Origin: Cricetomys ansorgei
Taxonomy: Eukaryota; Chordata; Mammalia; Rodentia; Nesomyidae
Assembly (NCBI GenBank): GCA_026225945.1
Contig: JAMJFZ010003163.1
Location: forward strand, 19,156,501 to 19,220,500
Direction of reading: 5' to 3'
DNA length: 64,000 nt
In this document: positions 57,201 through 64,000 of the stretch, one piece after another
How positions within the stretch are numbered: the stretch's first letter is position 1
How the letters are laid out: the number at the start of each line of letters is the position of its first letter
Position numbers and translations under genes: made by a program
Notes under the pieces: generated by a model
Seen by the model: the letters and a program-made list of their open reading frames with translations, nothing else
What the model was told of the DNA's origin: nothing
Databases searched by the model: none

Positions 57201-60200
57201 CTTCCACCTCCCACGTGTTGAGATTATACCCCCACGCCTGGCCATCAGTTCTTTCTGTATAAAAATAACACATGTATTAATATTTAGGTGTAATGGAAAA
57301 AGTGACTACTGTTACCATTTTGCAGTGAGTACTCATAAGATCTGTCTGAAAAGATACCATTCATGGAAAAGTGTGTAGACTCTCTTGGTATTCAGAACAT
57401 CTAAACCTAAAGACTTATAAAGCACTGTTGTAAGGATCCCCTCCATCTAGAGTGGAAATCAAAAGGAAGTTGAAACACAGGAAGGTTACAGCTCCAAGAC
57501 ATCTTAAAAAAGACAAGGAGAGAGAAGGGAACAGAGACAAGCTGATCTTCCTGTTCTTAGTAAGATTTTACAAGACACTGAAATCTTTTGTTTGTTATGC
57601 TGACTACACTATTTAGAGAAAATAGTGGCATATCAGAATTGATTAAAAGAACAAAACACCACTCATTTTTCCTTGAAAATCCATTACCCACTGGGTGTGG
57701 TGGCACACACCTTTAATCCTAGCACATGGGAGGCAGAGGCAGGCAGGCAGATCTCTGTGAATTCAAAGCCATCCTAGTCTACACAGCAAGTTCCAGGACA
57801 GCCAGAACTACATAGATTCTGTCACAAAACAAAAAACACATAACACTCTATCTTCTTCATCCTCTCCCCCTCTCCCATACTTATTTTAAGTGAATAAAGA
57901 CTATATTTATTCTATGTACTTTTATAACAAGCAATTTTTTTTTAAAAACTGTGAATATAGCTTTATTCTAGATTCTGAGAGTTTTTCTGCAAGAAAAGAA
58001 ACACATTTTATATTCACAAATTTTGCTAAACATAGGTGAGTGGGAACTGGGAACCAATATTGTCTAAACATTAAGGAGTGCAAGAATAATCATCAATTCA
58101 AATGTTTTCCTTTTCCTAGGTAAGTTGATCCAAGAATTTCTCAGAGCCAAGCACATAGACACCTAGACATATGCATACCAAAGCTTTTCTTCAAGTGTAG
58201 AAATTTAACACAGGTGATCAGACATTTCAGAAGACTTGAGTCCATATGACTAATTTTTGCCATCTTTTATTGCCCCAAGCCTGAGCTTAAGGTCTTCATT
58301 CTGATTCCTTTCTCCTTCTACCCATGTTTATGTTGTACTGAAACTCATTTCTTCTTTGTATAATCCCTTCCCCATCTGGCCATTTTCTAGTCTCTTCCCT
58401 ATTTTAGCTCTTAACTGGAATTGGAACAGTCACGTTAGGAGTCACTTTGGAAATTGCAGATTAAGGCCTCCTCCCCTTTTTATATGGGTAAGACTGATAA
58501 ACTTTGCTGCCACAATCTATGTGCAGCACAGTTTAAACTCTCTCCTGCAGCTTGATGATGGTTTACATTCTTTATTATGCACTATCACCCTTCAAAGAAG
58601 AGATTGCTCTCATAGAAACAAAGCTTTGAAAAGTTCCAAGTTATTTCTAATTTGTATATTTGGTTTCTTATGACTACGAGCCCTGTATGTCACTAGGAAG
58701 TGCAGGGCTGACCAGAACGCTAGATTCCATCACTAAGGGAAAGAGCACTTTTCTCCTAAAAGGCCTCATTCTTTATCCAATTTTATTCTGAAATTCAGGC
58801 TGTTTCTCCCACAACAAAATAAGTCTGTCAACAGCTTTTAGGGAAATAATTACAAGGAGGGGCTAGGGATGTAGCTCAGCTGATAAGAGTGAAGCCCCAA
58901 GTTCGAGTTCCGGCACTGAATAAAACAGTGGTGGCACATGCCTATATCTCAGTGCTTAGGAGGTAAGGCAGGAGGATCGTCATCCTTGGCTAAATGGTTT
59001 ATTCAAGGCTAGTCTTGGCTACATGAAATCTTGTCTCAAAAAAAAAAAGTGAGTCGAGGCCAGCCTGACACCATGTCTTGAAAAACCAAAAAGAAAAAAA
59101 AAAAGAAAAGAAAAACAAAAAGAAGAAAGGCTGGGTGGTGGTGGTGCATGCCTTTGATCCTAGTATTTAGGAGGCATGGGCAAATCGATTTCTGAGTTCA
59201 AGGCTAGTAGCCTAGTCTATAGCGCGAGTTCCAGGACAGCCAGAGTTACACAGAGAAATTGTCTTTAAAAAAAAATGCTGGTGGGATGGATTGGCAGGTT
59301 AGGCACTTGCCTTCAAGCCTTAAAACTTTAATCTTCATAATCCATCAATCAAAATAAAGTTGACTCTCTACCAGCTATCCTTAGACTTTCATACACATGC
59401 TGTGGTATGTGGGTGAACAGGTTCGTGTGTACACAAACACATTTCTCAGTACTTTAATATGGTTTGCCAATGAGGAAAGTGTCTCTTTAGCAAATATAGA
59501 GATTTTATAGTATTTATTGTGATAGTTTCTTTACCTGACTAAGAATTTTCATTCCTGAGTGCAACAGCTTCTTTGCAGCTTTATAGTAAATGGTCTCTGG
59601 CTTGTTGTAAATCATTGCATTAGTACACATTAGCTTGAAGTTTTCCTACAAAGAGAATATTAAGAGAAAAAATGCATTAGAAGAAAACTCTTATTTCTTT
59701 GTCTGAAATCATATAGGCCCTGTAAAAACTGGAAACAAAAAACCAAAAAAACAAAATCAAAAGAAGATATTTTTTGTTGTCATTTATTAAATAACAATTA
59801 CAGCAATTTAAGACCAACAAAATGAACATTTATAAATTTGTTTCTAAATTCTTAAGCATTTTAGTATCTATGTATTAACTTTCAATCTAGAATGTAAACG
59901 TAAAAAGTTTTTTCAGTTTAATCATATACACACAAAATTTGAAGAAAATATTTCTATCTTAAATTTAATAAGTTTAATAAGTTTCTATTTATGAGTTAAA
60001 TATTTCATTTCAAATTTTAATTAAAAACTAGGACCAGAGTTAAATTACAACATTTTTTTCCCTGCCAAACCCAAATAAACTGAGTAAAAACATTAAAATA
60101 TTTATACTATTTTCAAGCATGAGCCTGCACTGTTTTCCTGGGTAAGAAATTTTCACATCTGTAAGCATGTGTGATCACGCCACTGCCTTTCTGTTAAAAA

Positions 60201-61459
60201 AGGAGGGAACTAACTAGAAAGAAACACCCCACAAACCTCCAAATCCCAAAGAAAAACACTCAAATCTCACTGTTTAGCAGTGATGACAGTTTAGAACACT
60301 TAAATGTATAAGCAGACAGATTCAAAGTCCATAATAAATTTGTTATCAAGTTAAAATCAGATGGAAGTATATATGGACACTCAGCTCTGGTCAAGGATTT
60401 TGCTAAATTTTGGACCTCTCAGAATCTTTTATCATTACAGACAAATGTAAGTAAGGTCAGACATTAGACTGTTATGTAGACTCAATAAATGACCACTTGG
60501 CTATAAACAGAACAATGAGTTTATGAATTGGCAGGAGATCATGTTAATAATTCTACATCTTGTCTGTTAAAGTAATTTATTTTATTTTTTTTGTGGTGCT
60601 GGGGCTTAAACTCAGGAACCAGCTATATCCCCAGCCCAAGGTGACATTCACATTTCTTAAATTTTAGCTGCCATGTGGTAAGTTGGCATCAATGCACTTT
60701 GTGATGGCATCTGGTGACTCAAAAAGCTGAATATTTTTGCACACTTATTTTTCCTGTGGAAAACTCCAGAAGGCTAAAATACCCTATTTCAAGTGTTGAA
60801 AGTCTTGACTTACTTAAACATATCCAGGGAACAAACTTCTACTCCCTCTTGTGACCACAGGCTGGCCTTGAACTCGAGATCTGTCTCCCTAATACCGGGA
60901 TTAAAGGTATGCACCACTATGCCGGGTAACTAAACATATTTTTTTAAATCACCTTTATTTACCTATTTTGTGTGTGCCTGTGTGTGCACATGTGCTCACT
61001 CAAGCACCACCACCCACTGTGGCACTCAAAGGACAACTCTGTGGAGTTGGTCTCTCCTTCCATCTTGTTGGTCCTGGGAATCTAAAGCAGACTTGACACA
61101 ATTTTCTCTTTTACATAGGATCCAAGAGTTTGACTCTCAGTTTAAATGCTTTATGCTTTAGTCTACTTCTCTAATTAAAACCTAAGGAGCCAGACCTGGT
61201 GGCACACATTTATAATCCTAGTCCTTGGAAAGCGTAGGCAGGAAGATGTTTAGCCCAGGCTGGGCTAAACAAGACCCTATCATAAAACAAAATAAAACTA
61301 CTAACCACAATTACCTTTAGTTCTTCTATGGACTGGTAGTCATTATTCTTGATCTTTTCTTTCATGGTACTAAAGTCCATTGGGTGTTTAATTATCATGG
61401 AGTAGCCAGGAGCAATAAAATCCGTCACAGGAAATGAAAAGAAAGCACTTGGGTCTTTT
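42154..61459 (-). CDS. Brd7: Bromodomain-containing protein 7, partial (C-terminal 503 residues, 13 exons)
   Basis: Brd7 is a nuclear acetyl-lysine reader and subunit of the PBAF (SWI/SNF) chromatin remodeller (established knowledge). Minus-strand exons in transcript order: 61315-61459, 59535-59645, 54772-54956, 54010-54133, 53279-53354, 51272-51379, 50563-50698, 48410-48521, 46476-46532, 43877-43991, 43481-43624, 42552-42695, 42154-42209. All junctions are GT-AG and phases agree across every intron. The joined frame runs from the start of the bromodomain to TGA and matches human BRD7 along its length, with no stop or shift. About 148 N-terminal residues (start codon, basic region) are missing because they lie beyond base 64000; no earlier exon was found between 61460 and 64000. 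Confidence 0.96.
42552..42695 (-). CDS. Brd7: Brd7 penultimate exon
   Basis: Acceptor TTCCTAG, donor GTATGT, 144 nt. Encodes [20 protein letters not shown] and [13 protein letters not shown]. Confidence 0.95.
42777..42927 (-). repeat. B1 SINE in a Brd7 intron
   Basis: Reverse-oriented B1 starting with a T-rich tail; begins about 80 bases from the penultimate exon's acceptor. An old B1-like fragment and a B3/B4-like segment (to about 43310) fill the rest of the intron. Confidence 0.9.
43481..43624 (-). CDS. Brd7: Brd7 exon: coiled-coil segment
   Basis: Acceptor CCACACAG, donor GTATGT, 144 nt. Encodes [20 protein letters not shown], a heptad-like helix, then [17 protein letters not shown]. 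Confidence 0.95.
43877..43991 (-). CDS. Brd7: Brd7 exon ([19 protein letters not shown])
   Basis: Acceptor TTGAAG, donor GTGAGT, 115 nt ending in phase 1. Continues [19 protein letters not shown]. Confidence 0.95.
44468..44624 (-). repeat. B2 SINE
   Basis: Reverse B2: GCTGGGAATTGAACCCAGGG core and GAGCTATCTCTCTAGCCC end. Confidence 0.9.
44625..45633 (-). other. Brd7: Brd7 intron, unique sequence
   Basis: AT-rich, no recognised repeat or exon. Confidence 0.5.
45634..45800 (-). repeat. B1 SINE
   Basis: Reverse-oriented; poly-T/A junction then CCTGGAACTTGCTATGTGG and AAGTGCTGGGATTAAAGGC. Confidence 0.87.
46205..46392 (-). repeat. B3-like SINE (diverged)
   Basis: Reverse-oriented; ends CTGCTGAGTCATCTCACCAG. 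Confidence 0.65.
46476..46532 (-). CDS. Brd7: Brd7 57-nt symmetric exon
   Basis: Acceptor TGTACAG, donor GTGGTT, exactly 19 codons in phase 0 ([19 protein letters not shown]). It aligns with human SLPEDEGHTRTLDTAKEME. Too short for an ORF scan; called from phase and homology. Confidence 0.88.
46666..46851 (-). repeat. B2 SINE
   Basis: Reverse B2 with AACCACTGAGCCATCTCTCC end; about 135 bases upstream (in transcript sense) of the 57-nt exon. Confidence 0.92.
47640..47832 (+). repeat. B2 SINE
   Basis: CACATGGTGGCTCACAATCA core and AATAAATAAATC tail; head truncated. Confidence 0.85.
48410..48521 (-). CDS. Brd7: Brd7 exon ([20 protein letters not shown])
   Basis: Acceptor CTTTCAG, donor GTAAGC, 112 nt ending in phase 0. 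The C-terminus TLQDLDM precedes the small symmetric exon. Confidence 0.95.
48522..50164 (-). other. Brd7: Brd7 intron, unique sequence
   Basis: No recognised repeat or exon between the 48.5 kb exon and a B2 at 50.17 kb. Confidence 0.5.
50165..50385 (+). repeat. B2 SINE (diverged)
   Basis: GGACTGGAGAATTGGCTCAG head, CAGGGGATCCAACACC core and AATAAATAAATC tail. Confidence 0.82.
50563..50698 (-). CDS. Brd7: Brd7 exon (tyrosine-rich segment)
   Basis: Acceptor TTAACAG, donor GTAAGC, 136 nt. Encodes [20 protein letters not shown] and [17 protein letters not shown]. Confidence 0.95.
50815..51010. repeat. Possible Tigger-like DNA transposon remnant
   Basis: CCATCCCTCAGCATATCTGG resembles the end of mammalian Tigger-type elements (CCCTCAGTATCTGTGGGGGA). 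Decayed and boundaries unclear. Confidence 0.4.
51272..51379 (-). CDS. Brd7: Brd7 exon ([18 protein letters not shown])
   Basis: Acceptor GTCTTAG, donor GTGAGG, 108 nt. Continues [18 protein letters not shown]; highly conserved. Confidence 0.95.
51637..51785 (+). repeat. B1 SINE
   Basis: TCGGTGGCAGCAGCACACAC head, slightly shortened body and a CAAAC-rich tail. Confidence 0.87.
52159..52372 (+). repeat. URR1-like hAT DNA transposon
   Basis: Begins CAGTGGTTCTCAACCT and ends with its inverted counterpart AGGTTGAGAA; internal CATATCAGATATTTACATTA matches the rodent URR1/Charlie-type MITE. The right terminal repeat is partly eroded. Confidence 0.75.
52376..53278 (-). other. Brd7: Brd7 intron, unique sequence
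   Basis: A 134-codon open frame on the plus strand overlaps the URR1-like end but resembles no known protein; nothing else seen. Confidence 0.4.
53279..53354 (-). CDS. Brd7: Brd7 exon ([19 protein letters not shown])
   Basis: Acceptor ATTTCAG, donor GTAGGA, 76 nt ending in phase 1. Identical in pattern to the human segment. Confidence 0.95.
54010..54133 (-). CDS. Brd7: Brd7 exon: charged helix region
   Basis: Acceptor GTTTCAG, donor GTGAGA. Encodes [20 protein letters not shown] and [14 protein letters not shown], start of the DUF3512-type region. Confidence 0.95.
54772..54956 (-). CDS. Brd7: Brd7 exon: basic and acidic linker after the bromodomain
   Basis: Acceptor TTTTTAG, donor GTAATG, 185 nt ending in phase 2. 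Encodes [20 protein letters not shown] then a Ser/Glu-rich stretch ending KDNKK. Confidence 0.95.
54957..57690 (-). other. Brd7: Brd7 intron, AT-rich
   Basis: Mostly unique AT-rich sequence; a reverse B4-like SINE lies at about 55745-55940. Confidence 0.5.
57691..57838 (+). repeat. B1 SINE
   Basis: CTGGGTGTGGTGGCACACAC head and TCCAGGACAGCCAGAACTAC end. Confidence 0.92.
58859..59275 (+). repeat. B4-type SINE followed by B1
   Basis: ID-like head GGGGCTAGGGATGTAGCTCAG with an internal gap, joined to a B1-like body (to about 59050), then an A-rich spacer and a separate B1 at 59131-59275. Confidence 0.82.
59277..59450 (+). repeat. B3-like SINE (decayed)
   Basis: GCTGGTGGGATGGATTGGCA head resembling B3; ends about 85 bases from the Brd7 bromodomain exon. 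Confidence 0.6.
59535..59645 (-). CDS. Brd7: Brd7 exon: second half of the bromodomain
   Basis: Acceptor TTTGTAG, donor GTAAAG, 37 codons in phase 0. Contains [12 protein letters not shown], where the Asn of YNK is the acetyl-lysine-binding residue. Confidence 0.96.
59646..60574 (-). other. Brd7: Brd7 intron between bromodomain exons, AT-rich
   Basis: Very AT-rich, no SINE or exon recognised. Confidence 0.5.
60575..60638 (-). repeat. ID SINE
   Basis: Reverse-oriented: GTGGTGCTGGGGCTTAAACT ... ATATCCCCAGCCC. Confidence 0.75.
61190..61298 (+). repeat. B1-derived fragment beside a bromodomain exon
   Basis: AGCCAGACCTGGTGGCACAC head and truncated body; ends only about 16 bases from the donor of the 61315-61459 exon. 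Confidence 0.7.
61315..61459 (-). CDS. Brd7: Brd7 exon: first half of the bromodomain
   Basis: Acceptor CTACACAG, donor GTAATT. Encodes [20 protein letters not shown] and on to SIEELK: the ZA loop region, with the family's SFPVTD (WPF-shelf equivalent) and HPMDFSTM. Starts in phase 2. Confidence 0.96.
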
Positions 61460-62375
61460 CTGTGTAGACATGTAAAAGGTAATGTTATATTTTATTTTTA
61501 CCACAACTTACTGGTACAGAAGCAGAAGTCAGAAAAAAAACACACATAGAAAAATATGTACATGCTTTTCATTGAAAAGCTTGAAGAATGATTTCAAGAC
61601 CGACTAATAACACTTTAAATATCAGTACTTTTAAGACACAGAACCTCTTTTAGAGTAGCCTGATTAACAGCACATTCTATGAGTAATCTAGACTAACTGT
61701 CCAGTGACTTAGTCTGGCATAACTATGAATACACTACTGAAATCTTTCTTTCTGGTTCTGTACTCAATAGGTGTGCATTCCCAGTCCATAAATGCCTATG
61801 TTCTCAATGAATTAACATTTCTATTGTGCACCCGTGGTGCCCCACCTCTACCCCCAATGAAGACATTTAAGTTCCTCTTGGATTGTGGTGGGAACTGATG
61901 GAATGTGGGACACAGCTGGGACTGGGTGTAAGGACAGGGACAGAAACTGGCAGAGGGACTGGTCCTCTTCTCTGCTCCCTTCCCCCAGACCCTAACAACC
62001 TGCCCGGCCTCACTCTAACCAGAGTCCCTCTGGCTGTTCCAGTGTCCCCTCCAGACAGACACCCATCTGGAGGAGTGGCCTTGGGAAGTTAGCTGTCTGT
62101 GTGACTCTCCTGTGCTGTCAGCCTTTGGTGTCTCTGAAGCCTTAGCCTCTAGGACCTAGCCTGTCTATTCCACCATCTGCAGGTGTTCAGGACTGAAGAG
62201 GTCAGAGTGTACAGCATTAGAGACAAATATGGGAGGAAACCCTAACCTAACAAGGATGATTAACATGTGAACACAGTGCCTTCAGGGGCTTTAAATTGCC
62301 TCTTGTCCCAAAGTATCTCACCACAGAGCAGGGCTTATGAATGCACTGGAAGGAGTACTATTTATTTTTTCCTTC
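61460..62375 (-). other. Brd7: Brd7 intron, unique sequence
   Basis: No upstream Brd7 exon and no recognised repeat. Confidence 0.5.
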
Positions 62376-62560
62376 TCTCTTTTTTTTCTTCCTGAGACAG
62401 GGTTTCTCTGTTGTTAACTATGGCTGTCCTGGAACTTACTCTGCAGACTAGGCTGGCCTTGAACTCAAAGATTATCTGCCTGCCTCTGCCTCTTAAAGGT
62501 GTATGGGATTAAAGGTATATGCCACCATTGCCCATTATGGATACAAATAAGAACCTTTAT

Positions 62561-62608
<48 letters not shown>

Positions 62609-62770
62609 TTCTTGGGCGGGGGTGCTAAGGCTGAGTTCAATTCCCAGGACCAACATGGTTGAAGGAGAATTAACTCCTAAAAGTTGTCCTTTGACATTCA
62701 CACGTGTTATAGCAAGCACATGTCTGCCCATGCAGACACAGACACAGACAAATGTAATAAAAATGTTTTA
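62376..62770. repeat. B1 (reverse), poly-A tract and B3-like SINE
   Basis: Reverse B1 at about 62376-62530, a 38-base A run at 62568-62605, then a B3-like segment (AAAAGTTGTCCTTTGACATT) to about 62770. Confidence 0.82.
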
Positions 62771-63739
62771 AAGGACCCAATGCTTTCTATCACACATTTG
62801 TCCTAAACTCCAGCTGTATACTAGAATATGAGCTTTCAAAAAATTAAGTAGTAGGATAGGGAAGACTCATCCCAACCTCAGTGTATTAAGACCCTTTTAA
62901 AGAACAAGGGCACCAGTGATTGGTGTAGCCAGAGTTCAATATGATATTGGTGTTTGAGTTCACGGCACTAATATTTTTAATATTGCCAGGGTTGAGTATC
63001 CATGCTCTACATGCCAGTTTCTTAAACTGCAGGGTATGACTCCACATGGCATTACATAACTGTGAATGGGGGAAAGTGTTAAGAAAAATTTGGCAATAGG
63101 GAAAGGTTTCTAAAGGTACAACCAAAAATTAACTCAAAACAAACTGTTATAAATCCAAGGTGCTTCTGTCAGCACTTCCTGTCATGACTTCACCACAGCC
63201 TTGGCCTTGGACACACATGTGCAGTATGCATGCGATTGTGCCATATGATGCCCACAAATGCCGTCTAAAACACTATGGCTCAGATTAAGACTGTTTTATG
63301 TTACCAATTGCAGCGTTTTTATTATACAAGCAAGGTTCTCAGCTCTTACTGAAACACAGTGGTTTAATTACAGAAAATAACCCATCTTAGCAGTTCCCTC
63401 CTGCTCCTCAGCATGCAGCTATCAGGTTAAGGGGTCTTTGGGTTGTATTGTCTTAGAACGTCTGATTTTAAGAAATTTTCTTTGAGTTGCTTTAAGTTTC
63501 ATAAAAATGTTAAGATGAATTCTGGCTTGAGATTAGAACTGAATTTATAACAAGTTCTAAAATTGCCTCCAAATACTTCTTTGTGTACTATATATTTATG
63601 TGAATCAGCATTCTCAGCATTGACAATTACAAATGAAAAATGGATCAATTCTGAAAAATGTCGAAGATATTTCATGTCTTGCCTTATCAACCATCCAGCC
63701 CAAATGTGTATGTGAGCGCATGTACACATGTGTATGTAT

Positions 63740-63764
63740 AGACACACACACACACACACACACG
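63740..63764 (+). repeat. (CA)n microsatellite
   Basis: Twelve CA units. Confidence 0.95.
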
Positions 63765-63789
63765 TAGTCTAAAAAGAGGCTAGCCAAAG

Positions 63790-63940
63790 CCTGGTGTAAT
63801 GGCACTTGCCTTTAATTCCAGCACTTGGGAGGCAGAGGCAGGTAGGCACATCTCTGTGAATTTGAGGCCAGCCTGGCCTATATGGTGAGTTGAGCTACAT
63901 AGTGAGACTCATTTGTCTCAAAACAAACAAACAAACAAGA
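63790..63940 (+). repeat. B1 SINE
   Basis: CCTGGTGTAATGGCACTTGC head, TTTGAGGCCAGCCTGGCCTA and CAAA tail. Confidence 0.9.
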
Positions 63941-64000
63941 ACTAAAGAGGCTAGTAACTACTGACTTTAATTGAAAAGCCAGATAGATGTTGAGAATACA

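Noticed and set aside
58861..58920. tRNA-like sequence GATGTAGCTCAGCTGATAAG
   Set aside because: It is the ID-derived head of a B4-type SINE with an internal gap; it cannot form a full tRNA cloverleaf and is followed by a B1-like body.
62568..62605. 38-base A run as a possible processed-pseudogene tail
   Set aside because: Lies between a reverse B1 and a B3-like SINE; no retroposed coding sequence precedes it.

Overview
The window is mammalian nuclear DNA from a muroid rodent. It is dense in rodent-type SINEs (B1, B2, B3, B4 composites and ID), contains a rodent ERVK-like LTR element, and carries two spliced genes with GT-AG introns. Species cannot be fixed from sequence alone. No bacterial, phage, CRISPR or operon-type system is present. 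I found no evidence for an undescribed biological system; the noteworthy signals are local (alternative splice site, uORFs, a decayed retroelement).

Gene 1, plus strand: the complete coding region of adenylate cyclase 7 (Adcy7), 25 coding exons from ATG 18713 to TGA 37572. Joining the exons gives an intact open frame of 1100 codons with no frameshift or stop. Roughly the first 18.4 kb are upstream or 5' intronic DNA with SINEs, MIR/L1-like fragments, an ERVK-like element with two LTRs (4636-6767) and an ERVL-like LTR interrupted by another sequence (15.7-16.66 kb). The 5' leader exon starts near 18463 and carries two short uORFs. The 3' UTR runs to about 39.67 kb.

Gene 2, minus strand: the 3' two-thirds of Brd7 (bromodomain-containing 7), 13 coding exons from 61459 down to the stop codon at 42154-42156, with a short 3' UTR ending near 41.97 kb. 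The first exons (start codon, basic N-terminus) lie beyond the right edge. Adcy7 and Brd7 are convergent, with about 2.3 kb of SINE-filled DNA between their 3' ends. This matches the ADCY7-BRD7 neighbourhood known at human 16q12.1.

The two genes have unrelated jobs: Adcy7 is a membrane enzyme making cAMP downstream of G proteins, and Brd7 is a nuclear acetyl-lysine reader of the PBAF chromatin remodeller. Nothing in the sequence implies a functional link beyond adjacency.
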